From Gloeophyllum trabeum ATCC 11539 (Eukaryota > Basidiomycota > Agaricomycetes > Gloeophyllales > Gloeophyllaceae), in NCBI RefSeq assembly GCF_000344685.1, contig NW_006920423.1:776277-840276 (forward strand): 64,000 nt of DNA, read 5' to 3'. Under the pieces are notes generated by a model. The model did not search any database and was not told the origin of the DNA. It saw only the letters and a list, made by a program, of their open reading frames with translations. Position 1 is the first letter of the stretch; every line of letters starts with the position of its first letter. Position numbers and translations under genes: made by a program. This document shows positions 13,081 through 24,348 of the stretch, in pieces.

Positions 13081-15949
13081 ATGTCTGAGCCCGTCACGAA
13101 ATTCAAGCCGCAGGCGTATCCCTCCTCCAAGACCTTCGCGCGCCAGTCCGAGCTTCCGAAGCTGCCCATTCCTCCGCTCGAGGATACGTGCAAGCGTTAT
13201 CTGCGAGCGCTAGAGGGGCTTCAGGACACAAAGGAGCATGAGAACACCGAGCGAGCGGTCGAGGACTTTCTGCGAGGAGAGGGGCCACGATTGCAGGAGC
13301 GTCTGGAGGCATGGGCTGCGAAGAAAGATAGGCAAGTATGGTACCACCGCATAACGGACACATCAGCTGACATTGTATCGGTGTAGTTATATTGAAGATT
13401 TCTGGTATGAGTCGTATCTCTCACACTCGGACCCGGTCGTACTCGCGCTCAACCCATTCTTTGTACTCGAGTAAGTCGCTTTAAACAATTCCGAAGCAGA
13501 GCTGACTGTCGTGCTCCCGTAGAAATGACCCCTCTCCTGACCGTGGCGCGCAAATTCCCCGGGCAGCATCGTTGATAACGGCGTCGCTGGGCTTTATCCA
13601 CGACCTGCGCCTAGAGATCCTCGAGCCCGACACCATTCGCGGGAAGCCCCTATGCATGGATCAGTATAGTAGGCTCTTTGGTACCGCCCGCATCCCGACA
13701 CACGTAAGGCTGCAATTTATTCTAAACGACTGTTTCTGAATACTTTTACGCTATATCAGCGAGGCTGCATGATGGTCACAAACCACGAATCACAGCACAT
13801 CGTCGTCTTGAGACGTGGTCAATTCTGTAAGAATGATCCCCTTGTCCCATGCTGCAAATCCTACAGCTAGCTTTGTTCGACAGACTGGTTCAACGTTCTC
13901 GACGACGAAAACCGCCCGCTCCTGACAGAGCGCGAGATTCTGCGGAACCTTCAAGCGATCGTATCCGATGCGGACAAGACGCCAGTGACGGAGGTCGCGC
14001 GCACCGCCATCGGCGTGCTATCCACTGAGAACCGCAAGACATGGTCGAGTCTCCGGACAACGCTCATGAAGGAGCGCGACAACGCCCAGTGCCTGCAGAT
14101 CATCGACCGCGCACTCTTCGTCGTGTGCCTGGACGATGCCGCGCCGGACACGCTCTCTGAGCTGTGCGATAACTTCCTGTGTGGCACGTACAATCTCGCG
14201 AACGGGGTACAGATCGGTACATGTACCAATCGGTGGTACGATAAGGTTCGCCGTCGTTATCTTCTGATTCGGTAGAATGCTAACACAATTCAAATCAGTT
14301 GCAAATCATTGTCTGCGCAGACGGGGCGGCCGGCATCAACTTTGAACACACCGGTGTGGACGGCCACACCGTTCTCAGGTACTATATACACAGTTTCCAC
14401 GCCCCATCCAGTGCTGACAGCGTTGTAGATTCGCCGCGGACATCTTCACTGAAGGTCTCATGCTCCTCGCCCGGTCTATCAACCCATCAGCTCCAACGCT
14501 CTTCCGCGCCTCCCTCTCCCCGCACGCAAAGTCCTACAAGCAGCCCAGGAACTCCAACAATAACGGCAAGCCGCCGACGCCCCCGCCCGACATCATCGAC
14601 ACGACGCCGAAGAAGCTCGAGTGGGTGCTGACGCCGGAGCTCAGGGCGGGCATACGCTTTGCGGAGACAAGGCTCAGCGACTTGATCTGCCAGAATGACT
14701 GCCAGGCCCTGGAGTTCAAGGGGTATGGGAAGAACTTCATCGTCAGTCACGGGATCAGCCCGGACGCGTTCGTGCAGATGGCCTTCCAGGCGGCGTACTT
14801 TGGCTTGTATGGTGAGTGATTCTTGCTGGCTTTGAAGATTTGAATTATTGCTGACGTAGTACAGGGAGAATTGAGTGCACATATGAGCCGGCCATGACCA
14901 AGTCGTTTTTACACGGAAGGACGGAAGCAATACGCACCGTGCAGCCTCAGAGCGTCGACTTCGTCAAGGTAGGTTGCCCGTGTCCGACAATGCAGTTGAG
15001 ACTCACTGTGGTCCGTAGACGTTCTTCTCAGACGCATCGCCGTCTCAGAAAATCAGTGCCCTCCGAAAGGCCTGTGAGAGACACGTGAAGCTTACAAGAG
15101 AATGCAGCCAAGGTCTTGGCCAGGACAGGTTAGCATTCTCGCTTTTTTGCCGTGACTAGCCAAGCTCACGTCTATGTAGGCACCTCTATGCGTTGTACTG
15201 CCTACTTCAACGAGAGATTGAGGGTAACCTCGACCCTCTGCCCGATGACAGGCCTCCGTCTCCAGCGAGCGACACCAGCAGCTACGTGAAACGCAACATG
15301 CCGGCGATCTTCACGGACCCTGGGTGGACGGTCCTCAACACGTCGATTCTGTCCACTTCGAATTGCGGGAATCCTGCCCTGAGGCTGTTCGGCTTCGGCC
15401 CCGTCGCAAGGGACGGATACGGTATTGGTTATATTATCAAGGAGGACGGCATATCAGTGTACGTGGACATACCTTCCCCAGTGACAATGCCCTCTAATCT
15501 GTCTGGGGTATAGATGCGCCTCGTCCAAGCACCTCCAGACTCGGAGGTTCCTCGACACGCTCCAAGGTTACCTCTACGACGTCCAACGTCTGTTGATCCA
15601 ACTTCATCTCTCTGCCAACGAGCGTCCTGCGCCATTCATTGACCATGCTGGCGTCCTAAGGGACTCGAAGACTGGCAGGCCTATTAACGGGCAGAGTGTA
15701 GAGAGCGAGGAGAGCGATGCAATTATGCGTAAGTCCCAGACCGTTGATTATATTGGCATGAAACTGATGTTCCTTTCGCCGTTGAAGCTGGCTACTCGTT
15801 CTTTGACAGTGGAGATATCGAGCTATTGGGTCGCCGGAAGCGGTCGCCATATGAGCATGTTGGTAAGTAGTATTGTGCATTCATCTTTCTGTTGTAGGCG
15901 TTGCTCATGCTTCCTGGCAGGGAGAGTTATACCCTTGGCGGAGTACTGA
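13081..15949 (+). CDS. Carnitine O-acyltransferase (carnitine acetyltransferase, Yat2-like)
   Basis: Transfers short acyl groups between CoA and carnitine, allowing acetyl units to move between cytosol, peroxisome and mitochondrion. Thirteen exons: 13081-13331, 13387-13470, 13523-13703, 13760-13826, 13884-14245, 14299-14378, 14429-14811, 14865-14968, 15019-15128, 15180-15458, 15514-15728, 15788-15862, 15921-15949; 739 aa. Family signatures: N-terminal SELPKLPIPPLEDTCKRYL, RRGQFYWFNVLDDENRPL, the catalytic-histidine segment NFEHTGVDGHTVLR, ALEFKGYGKNFI, FGPVARDGYGIGYII and a final GYSFFDSGDIE. No mitochondrial presequence or clear SKL-type tail is visible, which points to the cytosolic type. 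The first intron is GC-AG. The last exon is uncertain: a shorter 35-nt intron there would give a different tail ending at about 16023. An in-frame ATG at 13057 would add 8 residues. Confidence 0.9.
13332..13386 (+). other. GC-AG intron in the carnitine acyltransferase gene
   Basis: The exon junction AAG AAA GAT AG|GCAAGT ... GTAG|T TAT ATT GAA keeps the conserved reading KKDSYIEDFW. The only nearby GT donor (GTATGG, four bases downstream) would put the next exon out of frame. The GC donor has the otherwise perfect AG|GCAAGT consensus that such rare introns use. Confidence 0.8.
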
Positions 15950-16245
15950 CGCTGTTGATCTATATTTTGTTCAGATTCTGTTCCTTTCGTTTGGGTTCCT
16001 TAGGTGCCTGTTATACGCGACCTGAAATGTATGTAATTTGTGAGAATACCGCCTGTTGTACTAGTAGTTGTACCTTGTACTGCTCTGTAATTGCCAAAGA
16101 TATCACTTCGCATCTGATGGTGAGGTGATGCATTGAAGGCGTCGTAGAAGGGACGACCAAATGAAGCTGTCATTTATTCATTAGTTCATAGACGAAACGC
16201 GAAACACGTCCATTAACATGGACACAAGGAGAATGAAGCTCGTGT

Positions 16246-18350
16246 CTACAGTTTGGCAGAAACCTTCGCCCCGTTCAGTGGCGATGGTTCTCGCAAGAAC
16301 ACGCGATAGTAATTCTCGAGCCAGCTAATTGCTCTTTTGCCTCCCTCTTCAGTCCCATCCCACTTAGCAACGCTGCCCACATAACCATCAGGCCGGATAT
16401 TCACGATCCCAACCTGACCCTCTTCGACGCCCCCCACCCACTTGTCCAAGCACCGCATCTTCTTGGTGTCCATTTCCGGCACGTTATCCAAGTAGAACGT
16501 CCATCTGCCCTTCCGCAGCAGAGGTGGTAAGTCTGCAATCTCGACTGTGTCTTTGGGTTGTGCAGTGACAACACCGAGTGTAAAGAGATCGCCGGCTGCT
16601 AAGTACCGCTCAGGACGCGAGAATTCATCATGGGCTGCTGCAGGACGTGGCTGACGCATGTACGACACCCCAGCTGCAGCGGAGACGCGCCCTAGAAAGG
16701 AAGGTGACGAAGACATCGGGGTAAATGCAGCAGCGAGGTTGGCAAGGAAGGGCGAAACAGACTGGACGGAGGCGCAGAGAATGAACACACGGAACTGCCC
16801 TAAGTGCGGGATATCGAGCTGCAGGTCGACCGGGTTATGGTCCACATAGCGCGTCACCTTGGCGGGCGTGAGCAGCTTCCCCGGCTTGCAGTCGCCAGTG
16901 ACCTGAGCTGACGATAGATGCTCATTCAGAGGGCCATGGTCATAATCCGCACCGACGCCACTGATGAACCGCGTGTTGGTTGCGAAGTTCTCCACGAGCT
17001 TCTGCGGGTCGCCCGCGGAGAAAGCGGCAGCATGCTCGTTGTCGAAGTTAATGAGATCCAGCGCGATTTTGCGGCGCTCGGCTTCATAGGTAGGCAGAAG
17101 GACGGGAGTAGCAAGGCCACGCACGGCGAGGTTCAGTTTCCATGCGAGGTTCCAGGAGTCGTGCATGGAGACGTTCATACCTTGGCCAGCTTTGGGCGAA
17201 TGGGTATGAGCGGCCTACAAAGATGTCGGTGGTGATAGGAGCACTAACGGGAAGAGCTCACGTCACCACAGATGAATACTCTCTTGACCTCATCCGTGAA
17301 GCGGTTGGCAACTCGTTGGCCAATTTGATAGAGCCCGAACCATTCTACAACTCTTTACACCCGTGGTTAGAGCAATGAGAATGATATTCACTCACCAATA
17401 GTCTTCCACTCGAGCTGGTATGGTTTGAAGATCTCCCGGGCGCAAGTCATTACGAAGTCTTGGTTCGCCACCGCCTTCGTAATCTTCTCATTCTGATTAG
17501 TGGAAACGAGCTCGATGTACAGCCGGGTCATATTGCGCTCCCTGGGGATGCAGAGGACTGTTCCGTGCTTCTCTGAGTGCACAATAGCCTTGCTCCAGAG
17601 GTCGGGGAACTCTGTGTCTATCTCGCCATCAAGCACTCCCCATATAATGTCTTTAGTCTCTCCGACCATGTCCGCGTCGCGCATGCATCGTCGTACTTTC
17701 GAATGTGCACCGTCACATCCGACCACATAAGTCGTCTGTAAATGCCTCATAGAGCCTGTTGCAGTATCCTTGTACTCGACGTTGATAGACTCTCGGATAT
17801 TCGTTTGGCGACTGTATTCCGTGAAAGTAGCATTGCGTGTGACTCCGACACCATGCGACTTCATGTCAAGCAAGAGCACATCCTCAACCATACCTTGATG
17901 CCCTAGGAGCATATAAGGGTCGAGAACATCGATGATTGAAGGTGAAGGATAATGCGTCTCGCGGCCTGTCCTCCGGAGAGGACTCCGGTCTGAATTCTTA
18001 CGTTGAATACACTCTCAGTTGAGAACGGACATGGAGAGTAGTGCACTCTGCGCACCCAAAATGTCATGTCATAAAACTTTACGCCATTCTGTAACAGCGG
18101 TTCGAGGAGCCGCATCTGCCTGAACGTCTCCAGTGTCTTGGGTTGCATCCCGTCGGCACGCCCGGTCGAAGTCTTGTCGCATCGTTCGTCCAGAACCTCC
18201 GCCTTCACTCCAAATCTCGCCAGGTTGGCTCTGGTGCGATTTGAAGGGCTCGCAGCACTTCTAAGAGACGAGGCTGTGACGAACTCACCCTAGCATCAGC
18301 CCTGAAGGGCCGGCGCCCACCACGACAACGTCGCACGTCTGGTCGACCAT
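16246..18350 (-). CDS. FAD-dependent aromatic hydroxylase, phenol 2-monooxygenase type
   Basis: Class A flavoprotein that ortho-hydroxylates phenolic rings with NADPH and O2. Five exons (18350-18289, 18230-18056, 17996-17396, 17344-17262, 17214-16246) give 629 aa, the normal family size. The FAD-binding Rossmann motif [11 protein letters not shown] is at residues 8-18, followed by [16 protein letters not shown]. Then come [10 protein letters not shown] and [14 protein letters not shown], the [12 protein letters not shown] (DG) motif and the ribose-binding motif [19 protein letters not shown], with a C-terminal thioredoxin-fold domain (about 430-629: [21 protein letters not shown]). No signal peptide, so cytosolic. 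Such enzymes serve lignin-derived phenol catabolism or secondary metabolism; the neighbours do not decide between them. It shares a 383-bp divergent promoter with the Rsc7-like gene. Confidence 0.9.
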
Positions 18351-18733
18351 GTTCAAGTCTGCAAGCAACACATTGATCCTGATATCGGTGTCATACTGTC
18401 AACGCAGCGCCGACGGCAAAAGGATATCGCCTTCGCACGCAAAGATAGCGTTGAAGTTTACTTCCATCTTCTTCTACGTTGTCGGCATATACATATACAG
18501 CCGTTGCTTCGCTGACGTAGCTATAGAAAAGGAGGCACGGATTTGCCACAATTCCCACTCAGCGTGTGGCAAAGATCCAGTGGGCACGTGATGCGTTCTC
18601 ACGATAGTTGTCGCTTCAGCCGCGTCGAACTTTGTGGCACTGGCAATTCACACCTACGGCCTGCCACTCTGCTAGTCGCGTTGAGACGCGCAAGTTCTTC
18701 TGGCGTGACGTGGCAGACTTTACTGGATTTATT
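18351..18733. promoter_or_regulatory. Bidirectional promoter, hydroxylase / Rsc7-like gene
   Basis: 383 bp between the two divergent start codons. A frame open from 18608 runs into the Rsc7-like start, but its first ATG is at 18734. AT-rich words (catatacatatacag at about 18486) are present; no specific factor site is assigned. Confidence 0.5.
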
Positions 18734-20577
18734 ATGAGCTCTGGAATGAAGATTACGATCAAGCCACGTCGTGGACGCGGCCGTGGACGAGGCGGCGCGT
18801 CCGGCTCTACGAGGACAAAAGCTGAACCTGAGTCAGAACCAGAAAATATGGAAATCGACCTCGAAGAGGGAGACGGGGCACACTCCGCCGGTGAAGGATC
18901 CGCAACGCCTCATCCCCCATCGGAACCCGGCGTCAAAGAAGAAGAAGCGTCTGAGGCTCAGGATGAGCCGACAGAAGGAGATAGAGAAGGCGAAGGAGAG
19001 GGTGATAACGACGAGGCGGATATGGCCCCGGATGAGCCAGACGAGATGATGGAGCCGACTACGCCCCTTCCTAGGGGAAGAGGTAGACCAAGAGGGCGTC
19101 CTCGGGGCACTGGAACACCCCGTGCTCGGGGGCCGGGAAGACCCCGCGGCTCGAGAGGGCGGGGGCGGCCACGAGGGAGAGCACTTACCATCCGGTTGCC
19201 TAAGAGGCCAGGTGAGGAGGGAGCAGAAGGCGAAGCTGACAATGAGGCGGGGGATGATGTTCAGGGGACCCCTGCGGCTGAAGGCGGTGAAGAGGGAGGA
19301 GAGAGGCCGGAGCCGGTTGGAGGTGGCAAACCATTCAGGAGGATAAACGGGAAAGTATATATCATCGATGGGGATGAGTATGTTACGGAGGACGATCCGA
19401 AGGGAGACACGAAGATAGATAAGAACGGTAACCTGTTGGGAGGTGAGCAAGCTTGGTTTCTCGATGTCCGAGAGCTAATCTGCTTCCAGGGCGCCGGTTC
19501 AAGGCTCAGACCTTTACCCTGCCCAATAGACACCCAGAACGGCAGTATATGCTGGCTATTGATGCTGCTCGTACATCCGGCTTCAAGGACTCATTGTACT
19601 ACTTCCGTCGAAATCCCCTCACTTTCAAGCTCAACGCCACGCAACCAGAGAAAGATTACTTGATAGAGCAGGGGAAGTTGGGGTCTCACCTGCGTACTCG
19701 CAGTGTGACTTTGATCACCGCAAGAAGTGCCTATAAGTTACACGGCGCGAAGATGATCATCGGTTCGTTTATTAATCCTTCGATCCTAGGATACCTTTCC
19801 TGACATGGTTCAGACGGACGCTGGGTGGTGGACGACTACTACGAAGATAAGGTTCTAGAAGAGATTACTGCCAAGGGGCTCAAACCAGGGGACCTGGTTG
19901 GTGACCTACAAGAGCCCCATGCTGAATCAAAGGACATGCTCGCCGTCGCCGACCGCGTAACGAAATCCGACCGCCCTGGCGGTGGCCCGAGCATGTACCG
20001 CCCCGGCGGGCCCACGACCATCTTTGGCGGTTCCGGATGGGGCCCGTTCAGCGAGGGCCCTCTCAATGCCGTGAAGAAGTCGATGCTGAGCCGTGATGGC
20101 GTGACCGAAGAAAACTTCATGTTCGTAGCAGCACAGCGGACGATGGAGGCCAGCCGGGACTGGGCGAAGCTGAGGAGGAATGTACTGATGCCGTGTGGCG
20201 GCATCCTGGGCGAGATTGGTGGGGGTGGTGATGAAGAGCAAGGGACGGCTGGGGGAGAGCGGCCAAGAAAGAAACGGAAGAGAATCGAGGATGATCTGCC
20301 GCTCGGCGTGTACGAGCCCCATTCCGGTGTAGTGCTCTGTGAGTCGAGGCGGCCGGTGTGGGTATTTGCATCTGAGGTGCTGACTTTGTATGCAGATCGG
20401 ACGGACACTCAGCCGACAAGGAGTCGCTGGGAGGCGATGCCCGAAACGGAACAAAAGAAGTCGGTGTTGGGAGGCACCAAAACGGGCAACGGAGCGTGGG
20501 CGCTTGCTTGGGTAGACACGGTTATGGAGGTTCCCCCGGAGCGACCAGAATCAGGGCCCCCTATAGACTCAACCTGA
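18734..20577 (+). CDS. Rsc7/Swp82-family subunit of RSC/SWI-SNF chromatin remodeller
   Basis: Accessory subunit of the RSC/SWI-SNF complexes that reposition nucleosomes. Four exons (18734-19442, 19490-19762, 19814-20338, 20396-20577) give 562 aa. The N-terminal third is disordered: RGRGRGRG start, long acidic stretch, then several AT-hook-like cores (RGRGRPRGRPRG, RGPGRPRG, RGRGRPRGR, about residues 115-150). The family domain follows (about 205-360): GKVYIIDGDEYVTEDDPKGD, KNGNLLGGRRFKAQTF, AARTSGFKDSLYYFRRNPL, LITARSAYKLHGAKMI, DGRWVVDDYYED, and near the C-terminus YEPHSGVVLYRTDTQPTRSR. The second intron starts with GTTCGT. The AT-hooks suggest a direct DNA contact. Start ATG 18734 is the first ATG of the frame. 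Confidence 0.85.
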
Positions 20578-20936
20578 GGCTGGGATCAAAGTTGCGATGT
20601 TCTGCATATTTGGTATGATATCTCTTCCGTAATCTGACGTCTCGTGGCCACTTCCTGTAGCCGCTGTGGTGAGTTGGAGGTGTATGTACTATATTTTTAA
20701 TTGATGCGTAGTTTTGCCTCGAGACGGCTGGGCTGGGTCGTGACGACAACCGGCGTGAGCTCGTGAGCACAGGCGGTGATGAAGCACTGCTTGAGCTCAC
20801 GAGTTCAGGCTGGATGGCTGTGGATCTATGATATCCTGGATTCTCATTCCCCTTGAACGGAGTCGTCGCTGGAAGAACGCAGTATCGCGGACGTTGGTAC
20901 GTCGGAATTCGCATCCACTACCGAACATTCGCTTTG
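20578..20936. other. 3' flank of the Rsc7-like gene
   Basis: About 360 bp with no coding signal; holds the repeated word tgagctcacgag (about 20758 and 20791), a possible small hairpin or terminator region. Confidence 0.35.
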
Positions 20937-21161
20937 TTGATTCTCCCTTCCGCCGTCTCTTAGCCCAGTAGTGGCAATGATGCGTTTTGGTTTCCCTGCG
21001 TGGCCCCGCCGCTTGACAGCGAAGGACTTGCAGCTGCATCAGTCGCTCTTATACTGTGCCCGCTCCGGTTGGACAGCGCTTTGGTCTGACGTTTAAAACG
21101 ACGATGGACAAGTTGTTATCAAGAGATCCTGTGGACTCGGATCACATTAGCAGTGTCCGAG

Positions 21162-21792
21162 ATGCTCTCCGTCGACGCATCCGACGCATGCGCAACCGCT
21201 ACGCCCAGCTCGAAGCACGCCGCTGCTACGAAGGTGCGAACTCAGACAGGAGCCAAGATCCTCTGTGACCGTTGTCGCCGCCTCTCCAAATGCGAGAGGG
21301 GCCTGAAGAACCATATCTCATACTACCACGATCACGGAGGCGGAGTGTCAGTTAGCTTTTGCTTTATTTGTTTTCAACTAATTAATATATCGAGACTGAC
21401 GAGCGAATCGATTCGGCAGAATGCACAAGTGCCCTGTGTGTCGTTACACTACAAGAAACAGGCTGGAGCTTAAGCACCATATGCTTTCACAGTGCTTACC
21501 CTTTCCCATGTCGCCGTTCTCAATCACGGGCTGTTTACATCACGGATCCACTAGTTTTCCGCCCCCAGGAACCGGCCCCGAGGAAGCTGCTACGTCGCCT
21601 GCCCTCTCTCCTATGATCCTCGTGCAAGATCTTGACGCGGGTACTCAGGAAACGCGCGCCCTCCCAGAGAATGACCCAGAGGGTGAGTTGGGATCGTTCT
21701 ATGCTTGGATGACCCTGTGCGTCTCAGTACAGAGTCCTGCTGGGTCTCCGATCTCGACACCTCGACGCCTCGTCTGCCCCGACCTTGACTGA
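21162..21792 (+). CDS. Small C2H2 zinc-finger protein, array copy 1 (two fingers)
   Basis: Not a family I recognise. Proposed exons 21162-21346, 21420-21491 and 21555-21792 encode 164 aa. Finger 1 is C-DR-C-RRLSKCERGLKN-H-ISYYH; finger 2, after a 73-nt intron, is KCPVCRYTTRNRLELKHHML (C-x2-C then H). The tail carries QDLDAGTQETRALPENDPEG, also present in copy 2. The third, weaker finger exon of copy 2 is missing here. The intron before exon 3 is a multiple of three and open, so it might be retained. The ATG is at the homologous position in both copies. The TATA box of copy 2 has become TTTAAAA here, so expression may differ. A DNA-binding or RNA-binding role is inferred only from the fingers. 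Confidence 0.5.
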
Positions 21793-22902
21793 GGCCCCCT
21801 GCACTTGGTGCTCTTCGACGATTCCTTACCTGCACTCTGCGATGGTTCCCTCGATACGAATCCCCGGAGAACTTCGGATTTGTTATATCTGTCTCTGTTT
21901 ATGCTCTCCTATGTTGCTGCCAAGTCCTTCTATGCCTGCCTATGCTTTCGAGCTTACCTCTATGTGCTCAGGCTAGGTCAGCTACTCTCGAGTCGTTTGC
22001 CTCGGCTCTGTTTTTCCTCGTATATAATCATCGAATACGAATAATCCTGCCGGGCCGTACACAAAGTCCGAGTACACCCGCGAAGAACTTGTAATGCAGA
22101 TGTCAGTACCTACTCGACAACCGTGACTACTCTGCCTTGCGCCAGCTGGCTCTGTGCTGTACCACGTTACCGTCGCAAATGAACTACCCGCTCTACATCG
22201 GTGTCCTCTCACTTTGTGACTGAGTTACCACCGACGATCGTCAATTATCCCTTGCCTTTACTCCAGCGATGCTTCCCTCCCTCCGGACCTCTGGCAAACT
22301 TTGACTTGCTTGTCATCACATATGTCTCATAAGATCATGCTCTCCTATGCATTTCTGCCTGACCCTTCCATGCCTGCCTCTATGCTTTCGTCCCTTCTGC
22401 GCCTATTACTAGAAATTCGAACCTTCTACGTCTCCGTGCTCTCAGGCTGTCTCAGCTACTCTCATGTCATTCTCTTTGGCGCTCTGTATTTCCAACACAT
22501 CATATAGACAATCCTCCTAGTCTCTACGCATCATTGCGTGCATACCACTCGATGATCTTCATGGCTGTTTGAATCTGCTCTTTCTCGAGCGGCCTTCTAC
22601 CGTCACATAAAATTGTGAGACTGTCTCCTCTCTCCCTCCACTTGAGTGACACAGCCATGCTCCTGCACGAACACCCAACTGCGCACTCTCGAGGTTCTGG
22701 CCGGCTGTGGCCGGACCCTCGCATCCACCGCTGACTTAGGTTCTCCCTTCCGATGCCTCCTAGCCCGCCTGTGGCGATGGTACGCTTTGGCCCACCTGTG
22801 TAGCACCGCCGCTTGGCATTGACGGACTTGCCGTTTGAATCAGTGGTTCTTATACAACACCCACTTCACTGAAGGTAAGTCACTTTGCGCTTTGGCCGCG
22901 CG

Positions 22903-22909
22903 TATAAAA
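22903..22909 (+). promoter_or_regulatory. TATA box of zinc-finger copy 2
   Basis: TATAAAA 79 bp upstream of the proposed ATG at 22982. The homologous position in copy 1 (about 21092) reads TTTAAAA. Confidence 0.45.
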
Positions 22910-22981
22910 CGACCACGAACAAGACGCAATCGAGGGGATCCTACGTAGTCGGAGTACATCTGCTCAACTATAGTAACCAAG

Positions 22982-23716
22982 ATGCCCTCCATCGGGCGCG
23001 TCCGACGCAACCGCTATCATCCCTAATACGAAACCTCAGCAGGTACAAACTCAGACAGGGATCAAGATCCGTTGTAACCAATGTCGCCACCTCTTCCAAA
23101 ACGAGTGGTCTCTAAAGAAACATATTTCGTACATCCACAGTCTCGGAGGCGGAGTGTCAGTCTGCTTTTTTTGCTCTCAACATATCCCAGAGACTGACGA
23201 GCAATTCATCTATTTGCCAGATTGCGCAAGTGCCCTGCGTGTTCCCACACTACAAGGAACAGGGTGGAGTCTGAGCTGCATATGCTTACACAGTGCGTAC
23301 CTCCCTTCCTTTGTCACCTCCCTTGTCACCTGCTGACATCCTTCTAGTGATTTGTTTAAATTTCCGCACCCAGTGACGTGCCCGAAGTACATGCGCTCCT
23401 ATGTTTCGTCCTCCAGAACCGACCTCGAGAGGCATCTCAAGGACCACCGCGGGCTGTGCGTAGCCCTTCTTATCATATACGAATCTATTTCGGTTGAGTG
23501 TTCACGTTCTTCACTAGGCTGACTGCTGCGCCGCCCATCCTCTCTCCTACAATTATTATTCAAGATTTGGACGCGGATACTCAGGAAACGCGCGCTCTCC
23601 CCGAGTCTGACCCGCAGGGTGAATTGAGCTCAATGTCTATTTGGCACAAGATGTGCGCCCCCGCTTGGTCTCTGGTCTCCGCACCTCAAGACTTTGCTTG
23701 CCCCAACCTTGACTGA
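22982..23716 (+). CDS. Small C2H2 zinc-finger protein, array copy 2 (three finger-like units)
   Basis: Paralogue of copy 1. Proposed exons: 22982-22999, 23043-23155, 23221-23292, 23348-23455 and 23518-23716 (169 aa). Finger 1 is C-NQ-C-RHLFQNEWSLKK-H-ISYIH; finger 2 is KCPACSHTTRNRVESELHM, where the first zinc histidine is replaced; the third unit TCPKYMRSYVSSSRTDLERH has an enlarged cysteine spacing (C-x3-like) and ends HLKDH. The C-terminal tail shares QDLDADTQETRALPESDP and the ending FACPNLD with copy 1 (LVCPDLD). Intron positions and phases match copy 1. The first small exon and its 43-nt intron are the weakest part: without them the ATG frame meets a stop. Confidence 0.45.
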
Positions 23717-24348
23717 GTACCCACTTGGCGACTTTCAACATGTACAGTTCCTGCCCTACAATCGGGCTCTGCCCCGTGATCATGATACTTACCTCCCTGT
23801 GGATCTAACTTGTCTCATGCCTTTCTCTGTCTATGCTATCCTGTGGTGTTCTGCATGGCCCCGTCCTTTATGCTCTCGGGCTGTCTCAGCTATCCTCATG
23901 TCGTCCACCTGTATTTCGGATATATCATATACAACCATTCATATAGACAATCCTGCCAGCCTGTATACTAAAACACCCTACTCGACGACTCATATTGGTC
24001 TCCGTCTCGCTCAGGTAGCCCTCTCCGGTCACCGCTACCATCGGGAATGGTTCACCTGCTCTACTCATTCTTCGATTACTTCGGACGGAAAATGCGTGCG
24101 GCATCTGCTTTTGTGCTTCGGCGCTGTACATGCTAACGTCAACTCCGGGAAATTGGCGTTAAAGTCTGAGCTTTCAAACTTATGCTCTGGGGACGATTCG
24201 AACATATGAGTAGCATGGGCCGCTGCGGACCTCAAGGACGTACACCAGCTTTGTACAACCCTAGAAGGTCCCTGGCGTGCCCGGTCATCCCAGTCTTCCA
24301 GTCCTGTAGCAGATATACAATTGATCTCGTGGATGTTGTCGGATGAGC

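Larger units (their letters stand above)
20937..24100. repeat. Tandem segmental array of a zinc-finger gene unit
   Basis: Unit A (20937 to about 22220) and unit C (about 22735-24100) align along promoter, coding exons and 3' tail. Examples of shared blocks: promoter ttctcccttcc...tagccc (20942 and 22740), coding finger exons (21260 and 23070), QDLDA-x-TQETRALPE (21625 and 23565), and the 3' block ending caatcctgcc. A third copy of only the 3' block lies between them (about 22300-22520, ending cagctactctcatgtcattctc). The copies are diverged by many substitutions and indels, so the duplication is old, yet both coding frames remain open. Confidence 0.75.

Noticed and set aside
15863..16023. Longer C-terminus of the carnitine acyltransferase via a 35-nt intron
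   Set aside because: It adds a hydrophobic tail not expected in the family; the 58-nt intron is closer to the gene's other introns, though this is not certain.
24180..24215. TTCGAAT-containing stretch resembling a tRNA T-loop
   Set aside because: No acceptor stem or anticodon arm can be folded around it.
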